DNA of 64,000 nucleotides from an uncultured Lachnospiraceae bacterium (lineage in GTDB: Bacteria > Bacillota > Clostridia > Lachnospirales > Lachnospiraceae), in the NCBI GenBank assembly GCA_947625015.1, contig CANQMR010000007.1, forward strand, positions 39,261-103,260, given 5' to 3'. The notes beneath the pieces are model-generated. The model made no database searches. It had not been told where the DNA came from and worked only from the letters and a program-made list of their open reading frames with translations. How positions within the stretch are numbered: the first letter of the stretch is position 1; each line of letters begins with the position of its first letter. A program made the position numbers and the translations under genes. This document shows positions 59,460 through 64,000 of this stretch, one piece after another.

Positions 59460-60947
59460 ATGAGTAGCAATAGCGAATACTTATATGGCACTTATGGCCA
59501 TATAGAAAATTCTGTGGTTGATGACGCAGTAGAGACGGAATTAGCCGCAGTATATGTGGGAACAGCGCCGGTGCATTTGGTGAGAGGATACAAAAACCTT
59601 AACCTGGTAAACGAGCCGGTTAAGCTGAAAAATATCACTGCCAAAAATATCATCGGGTATTCTTCCGACAAGGAAAAGTATACCCTGTCTGAGGTGATTG
59701 ATGCACATTTTGACAATGTGAAAGGAAATGTAGGTCCGATCTATGTCATTAATATCTTAGATCCGTCTACCCACTGCACAGAAGCAAATGAACATACACT
59801 TACATTTGTGAATGGGGAAGCTGTGATTGTGAGCGACACCATCATTCTGGACACGTTCGGGATTGAAGGAAAGGTTGAGAATACAGATTATACGCTTGCG
59901 TATAACTATGATGCAGGAAAACTAACAATCACTTCAATCGGCAAGACCAAGGATACCAAGCTGGACGGACAGGTGCAGTGTACATATGCCGAGGTTGACA
60001 TGAGCATGATTACAGATACAGTGTTCAGAGGTAAAAAAGAGAATGGGGTATATACAGGAGTCCATGTGTTAGAAAAAATGTATCCGTTTTACGGTGTGGT
60101 TCCGATGTATGTAGCAGCTCCCGGATTTACCGATAACCCGGATAATTATGCCTACTTATGTGATACATGCTATCAGATTAACGGGCATTGGTTCGGATTC
60201 GTGTATGCAGACCTTCCGATTCAGGACAAAACTGATCCGATTGATACATTTGATAAGGCCAAAAAATGGAGAGCGGATAACGATTACTTTAAATCCAACT
60301 CTAAAATATACTGGCCAATGGCATATATTATCGGGAAAGGAGCATTTCATTTGTCCACGCTGGCAGTTGTGGAGAAAATGCGTGTGGATAACGAAAAGGG
60401 CCGGCCATGCGGAACGGATGGCAACAAGGTGATTCCGATTGACTATCATTATTTTGGCGAAGAATCCAATAATGAAGGATACGACCAGGAAGACGCCAAC
60501 GAACTTGTACAAGATGGAATTTCTACAATAGCTGCGTGGGGAGGTCAGTTCAAATTATGGGGCGACCATACAGCGGCATATCAATTTAGCAAAAAAGATG
60601 CTATTGATAAGCGGCTGTATTTTGATGCAAATGTAATCATGCTCAATTACACACTGAATATGTTCCAGGAGATGTACGGGGGCAAGATCGATGATACCAT
60701 TACCAAGGCGGATAAGGATACCATTACTCATGATTTCGAAGAATGGCTTGGAGCGCTGGTAGCAGACGGAGCATTAGTCGGAACGCCAAAGGTAATGTTT
60801 CTGGAGACTAATAATTCGACAGAAGGTATCATGGAAGGAAGATTTGTATGGAATGTATTGCAAACAAACGCACCACTATTCAAAGTCGCCGAGTGTTACG
60901 CAGCATATACATCGGCTGGAATCAGCGAATTTTTAGAGGAGGAATAA
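59460..60947 (+). CDS. Contractile tail sheath protein
   Basis: A 495-residue sheath subunit. 'LYGTYGHIENSVVDDAVETE' and 'VYVGTAPVHLVRGYKNLNLV' are characteristic of Firmicutes phage and pyocin-like sheaths. GGAGGTTTTTT precedes ATG 59460. The frame extends back to 59421. Its presence makes this a myovirus. Confidence 0.92.
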   Translation: MSSNSEYLYGTYGHIENSVVDDAVETELAAVYVGTAPVHLVRGYKNLNLVNEPVKLKNITAKNIIGYSSDKEKYTLSEVIDAHFDNVKGNVGPIYVINILDPSTHCTEANEHTLTFVNGEAVIVSDTIILDTFGIEGKVENTDYTLAYNYDAGKLTITSIGKTKDTKLDGQVQCTYAEVDMSMITDTVFRGKKENGVYTGVHVLEKMYPFYGVVPMYVAAPGFTDNPDNYAYLCDTCYQINGHWFGFVYADLPIQDKTDPIDTFDKAKKWRADNDYFKSNSKIYWPMAYIIGKGAFHLSTLAVVEKMRVDNEKGRPCGTDGNKVIPIDYHYFGEESNNEGYDQEDANELVQDGISTIAAWGGQFKLWGDHTAAYQFSKKDAIDKRLYFDANVIMLNYTLNMFQEMYGGKIDDTITKADKDTITHDFEEWLGALVADGALVGTPKVMFLETNNSTEGIMEGRFVWNVLQTNAPLFKVAECYAAYTSAGISEFLEEE

Positions 60948-60948
60948 T

Positions 60949-61449
60949 ATGAACTACGTTGAAATAACCGGGGCTGTAGAAGGGACAAGTGTCTATGCTG
61001 ATGACGTGGCAGTTGCGAGAAATGCAACTGTCAAGCTGCCTGAGATAACAAGGGTAGCCTATACACAAAAGACAGCTCTGGGAGAACAGGAATTTTTGAC
61101 AAATCTGTTAGAAAGCATGGAAGCATCAGTTACCAAGATCGGAATTGATATAAATTCCATGCGGCTTGCCATTGCCAAAAAATTAGAGTATCGCTGGGTA
61201 CAGTCTGGTGTAAACAGTGAGGGGGTTACGCGAAACTACGGCTGTAAGGCAATCATGAGGATACAGGCAGCGACACCGGTTCCCGGTGGAGAAATGGAGG
61301 TTGGTTCGGTATCCGAAAACGAACATACCTATAAGGTACTAGTGTACACACTGTATATAGACGGACAAGAGGTTATTAATGTCAACAGATTAACCGGTAA
61401 ATGTAATATATTCGGTGTAAATTACGATGTTAATGATTCATTTTTATGA
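60949..61449 (+). CDS. Tail tube protein
   Basis: A 166-residue protein, 'YVEITGAVEGTSVYADDVAV' and 'KLPEITRVAYTQKTALGEQE', characteristic of the inner tube of contractile tails. It follows the sheath by one base, the expected order. Confidence 0.86.
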   Translation: MNYVEITGAVEGTSVYADDVAVARNATVKLPEITRVAYTQKTALGEQEFLTNLLESMEASVTKIGIDINSMRLAIAKKLEYRWVQSGVNSEGVTRNYGCKAIMRIQAATPVPGGEMEVGSVSENEHTYKVLVYTLYIDGQEVINVNRLTGKCNIFGVNYDVNDSFL

Positions 61450-61454
61450 TTTTT

Positions 61455-61495
61455 TTTCAGGGAAAAGCCGGATGGTTTTTCCCTGAAATTTTTTA
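61455..61495 (+). terminator. Terminator/attenuator after the tail tube gene
   Basis: TTTCAGGGAAAA (61455-61466) and TTTTCCCTGAAA (61477-61488) form a perfect 12-bp stem followed by T's. It would lower expression of downstream genes relative to the abundant sheath and tube. Confidence 0.82.
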
Positions 61496-61516
61496 ATATT
61501 AGGAGGTTTATGTTAT

Positions 61517-62194
61517 ATGAAGCAAATACAACTCAAAAAGCCAATACTGATTAATGGGGAAGAACGGACGGTTATAAGTTATAACTTTGAAGAATTGGAC
61601 AAAGACGATATATTGAGTGCAATCGCAAACGCAAGGTTTAACAAGGAGTTTTTTTCGGCACTGCCGGAAACGGATAACGTGCTGCATATGTGGCTGACAT
61701 ATGCGGCAATCATGAAGGTTAATCCGGATATATCCAGCATGGACTTGGAGAGGATATGCGGAAAGGATTGTGTGACGCTGGTTAATTTGGGCGGAGAATT
61801 TTTCAGAAGCGCTAAAACTGAAAAAGAATCAACAGTCCAACTAAAAGGAACAGATTATGAATACGACGAAGACAAATTAACGGCTGAAATGTATATTAAG
61901 GCGGATGCTGAATCCAGGGAGTATGCAAACAAAATACAAAAGCCATCAGTGGTATATGCTACGAATGACCTTGCATTTCACTTGTACCTTGGATATCACA
62001 TGGTTAATGCAAGCAATCCGCAGTTTACGGCAAGCGAATTTAGTAGTTTAAAAGGAAAAGATGTAATTAAGTTGATTAATATTGGAAGAAATTTTATCTT
62101 AGGAGCCTTGGTGGAGGACTATCACCAAGAGTCTCCGGCAAGCAGCTCAGAAGAACCATCCGAGGATATTCACGAGTCTATAACAGCGGAATAA
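61517..62194 (+). CDS. Tail assembly chaperone (G-like)
   Basis: A 225-residue protein, 'MKQIQLKKPILINGEERTVI' then 'YNFEELDKDDILSAI' and a Ser/Glu-rich C-terminus, matching phage tail assembly chaperones. AGGAGGT lies upstream. The -1 frame stays open through its end to a downstream 42-codon frame, and A-AAT-TTT (62089-62095) could allow a slip, as in gpG/gpGT-type pairs. Confidence 0.82.
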   Translation: MKQIQLKKPILINGEERTVISYNFEELDKDDILSAIANARFNKEFFSALPETDNVLHMWLTYAAIMKVNPDISSMDLERICGKDCVTLVNLGGEFFRSAKTEKESTVQLKGTDYEYDEDKLTAEMYIKADAESREYANKIQKPSVVYATNDLAFHLYLGYHMVNASNPQFTASEFSSLKGKDVIKLINIGRNFILGALVEDYHQESPASSSEEPSEDIHESITAE

Positions 62195-62202
62195 AAGAAA
62201 TC

Positions 62203-62331
62203 ATGATGATGCCGCTGACAGAATTTCTTCAGGATGCGGCAGAGGCATCAGAGGACCTGAAAGAAGAACAAAAAGAAATTGAGAAGATTAAAAAAAGGAA
62301 TATGACCAGGAGAAGCGCTAAGAGACATTGA
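62203..62331 (+). CDS. Tail chaperone extension (T-like frame)
   Basis: A 42-codon frame in the -1 register of the chaperone gene, beginning with three Met and a short helical 'LTEFLQDAAEASEDLKEEQK' region. It can be made by -1 frameshifting from the preceding gene or by re-initiation eight bases after its stop; no good Shine-Dalgarno is seen. Either route fits the usual two-product chaperone in this position. Confidence 0.5.
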   Translation: MMMPLTEFLQDAAEASEDLKEEQKEIEKIKKRNMTRRSAKRH

Positions 62332-64000
62332 GTACAGAGAAGACATTAGAAGCTATATTATGTATGAAGGGAGAGGTTTCTCCCTCTTTTAAAAAATCAA
62401 TAAAGGTAGCATCTGCAACTATGGCAGATTTAGGGGGAAGCCTTAAATCTTCGGGGATTAAGATAGGACAGGCGGTAGCTGCGGGGACAGCAGCATCTAT
62501 GGCAGCAATCACAGCAGTTTCTACAGCGGCTATTAAAAATGCGGGGACCATGCAAAAAGAGATGTCAAATGTGGCTACATTATTGGATGGGACGACGCAG
62601 GAAGTTGATGGCCGGATAGCCGAACTACAATCAGGCATACTGGGTATATCGAATGAATTAAATATTGATACCAGTGATTTAACGGATGGTCTGTATCAGG
62701 TCATATCAGCAGTGGGGGATACAGAAGACAGTCTGAATAACTTAACGATATCAGCGCAGGCCGCTAAAGCCGGAAATGCTACAACGACGGATGCGATTAA
62801 CTTACTGACGGCTGTCACCAAGGGATATGGGGATACATCGAAAGAAGCATTTGAGAAAACTTCCGATTTAGCCTTTCAAACAGTGAAATTGGGACAAACA
62901 TCATTTCCAGAATTAGCTGCCAATATCGGAAAGGTAACACCTTTGGCAAGCGCATTGCAAGTAAGTCAGGAAGAACTGTTTGGAGCGTCGGCAACATTGA
63001 CTGGTGTCACCGGTGGAACGGCAGAGGTGATGACGCAGCTTAAGGCTGTCTTATCCGGATTAATGTCCCCATCACAAGGCATGGCGGGCGCATTGGAACA
63101 GTTAGGGTATTCTTCCGGTTCGGCGGCAATAGAATCCCTTGGTTTGCAGGGTACATTAGATGCATTAAGCGGTACGGTTGATGGAGATACACAGCAGCTT
63201 GCTAAGATGTTTAGTTCTGTCGAGGCGCAGACTGCGATACTAGCATTAGCAGGAACTCAATCACAGAATTTTGCGGATAAAACCCAAGCAATGTATGATG
63301 CTGCTGGCGCCACCAATAAAGCATTTGCCGCGCAGACGGATAACATAGACTATGAAATAAGCGCGCTCAAAAACCTGGGTAAAAATTTTCTAACGGAAAT
63401 AGGGTTAGTAGCACTTCCTGAGGTTGAAAATCTAGCTAAAGCCGCACTGCCTATGGTGACTGAAGGATTGAAGGATATAGCGCCCGAGGTGGGTGATATG
63501 GCCGCACAGTTTACGCAAAACATATTGCCACTAGTGGCAGACTTATTGCCAGGAACCATAGATACGATTAAGGCTGTAACGCCTGCAATATCCGAGATTG
63601 TTGCCACAGCAGTACCGGCGACAGAGCAGATTATTACAACGGCAGCACCTATAGCGGCAGACCTGTTACCTGTGGTCGCAGATGGAATCAGTACAGTAGT
63701 TGGCTATGTGGGGGAAAACATTGACACGATAGAACGGCTGCTGCCTGTTATCGGCGCAGTAGTATTAGGATACAAAGGATTTACCACAGGAATACAGCTG
63801 TATAATGCAGGAATGGCAATATACAATATGCTGACGGCGACATCAGCAAGCACGACAGCAACTCTCGGCGTTGCCGAGGGAGGAACGGCAGCCTCCACAA
63901 CAGCCATGGGGGCAGCGGCAGCGGGAGCGACAGCATCAACGGCAACCTTAGGAACAGCCGAAGCAGGAGCGACGGCATCAACGGCCGCGCTTGGAGTTGC
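62328..64000 (+). CDS. Tail tape measure protein (3' end outside window)
   Basis: At least 557 residues, open to the window edge. The TP901-type core is visible: 'AIKNAGTMQKEMSNVATLLD', 'LYQVISAVGDTEDSLNN' and 'TDAINLLTAVTKGYGDTS'. It sets tail length. The start is TTG at 62328, overlapping the preceding stop (TTGA), with AGGAGAA 14 bases upstream; ATG 62364 is an alternative. Residues from about 510 form 14-residue repeats. Confidence 0.88.
   Translation, partial: MSTEKTLEAILCMKGEVSPSFKKSIKVASATMADLGGSLKSSGIKIGQAVAAGTAASMAAITAVSTAAIKNAGTMQKEMSNVATLLDGTTQEVDGRIAELQSGILGISNELNIDTSDLTDGLYQVISAVGDTEDSLNNLTISAQAAKAGNATTTDAINLLTAVTKGYGDTSKEAFEKTSDLAFQTVKLGQTSFPELAANIGKVTPLASALQVSQEELFGASATLTGVTGGTAEVMTQLKAVLSGLMSPSQGMAGALEQLGYSSGSAAIESLGLQGTLDALSGTVDGDTQQLAKMFSSVEAQTAILALAGTQSQNFADKTQAMYDAAGATNKAFAAQTDNIDYEISALKNLGKNFLTEIGLVALPEVENLAKAALPMVTEGLKDIAPEVGDMAAQFTQNILPLVADLLPGTIDTIKAVTPAISEIVATAVPATEQIITTAAPIAADLLPVVADGISTVVGYVGENIDTIERLLPVIGAVVLGYKGFTTGIQLYNAGMAIYNMLTATSASTTATLGVAEGGTAASTTAMGAAAAGATASTATLGTAEAGATASTAALGV
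63855..64000 (+). repeat. 42-bp coding tandem repeat in the tape measure gene
   Basis: About 3.5 copies of a 14-residue unit of the form 'TATLGxAEAGATAS', rich in Ala/Thr/Ser, running out of the window. Copies vary at the third codon base and in a few residues. Confidence 0.75.

Noticed and set aside
1..64000. CRISPR array or rRNA genes
   Set aside because: No regularly spaced direct repeats with unique spacers and no rRNA segments were seen; short tandem repeats found have no spacers.

Overview
The window looks like a spore-forming member of the Clostridia, most likely a Lachnospiraceae-type gut bacterium. The evidence is the style of the host genes (a CspB-like S8 peptidase, the ClpX tail, a cotJ spore-coat operon, a CIRCE-controlled htpG, L20-leader-controlled infC-rpmI-rplT with an AUU start) and moderate GC. 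No species can be named from sequence alone. About the first 34.8 kb is chromosome. The rest, from 34.83 kb to the window edge, is the left 29 kb of a prophage whose right end is not included.

Host region, left to right: the 3' end of clpX; an M18 aminopeptidase; an S8 serine peptidase; htpG (reverse) behind a perfect CIRCE operator; a diguanylate cyclase; a small ferredoxin; a two-gene NitT/TauT-type ABC transporter with no binding protein nearby; a membrane-anchored polysaccharide deacetylase. A folate cluster follows (folC, an HD hydrolase, folP, fused folB-folK), then pheA (chorismate mutase-prephenate dehydratase) and a polyphosphate pair (ppx-ppk). A 460-bp imperfect palindrome separates ppk from the infC operon. 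After rplT come tRNA-Leu(AAG), a compact convergent type I toxin-antitoxin locus resembling Enterococcus par/fst, and a relBE type II pair. Next are a HAD hydrolase, an isolated EF-Tu-domain-2-like protein, ung, a histidine phosphatase and the polyamine operon (cupin regulator-potABCD, reverse). A second, shorter palindrome with the same core lies upstream of that operon. A phosphoesterase, a decayed stretch, a soluble hybrid histidine kinase and cotJA-cotJB follow.

cotJC is cut after codon 65, within the predicted metal-ligand motif, and the next gene is a large serine recombinase reading toward the junction. The element is therefore an intervening prophage in a mother-cell sporulation gene, the same architecture as skin and SP-beta, so excision could rebuild cotJC.

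Prophage layout: serine recombinase, hicAB, a membrane protein with duplicated domains, a repressor/Cro switch with three operator copies, small early genes, a HUH-type Rep-like protein, a PcfJ-like protein, a probable AcrIIA9/PcfK-family protein, a frameshifted accessory gene, a MazG-like protein, a BlaI-like regulator, a degenerate RNase H-fold protein, an ASCH protein, an ArpU/RinA-like late activator and a small tyrosine recombinase. A late leader follows, with promoter, terminator and hairpin, and then lambda-type head genes (Nu1-like and GpA-like terminase, GpB portal, ClpP protease with internal scaffold start, decoration protein, GpE capsid). The tail genes are contractile (sheath, tube, chaperone, tape measure running off the window). 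The virion is predicted to be a myovirus with a lambda-like head. A 16-bp palindrome, TGTGCGATATCGCACA, occurs three times and only in the prophage.
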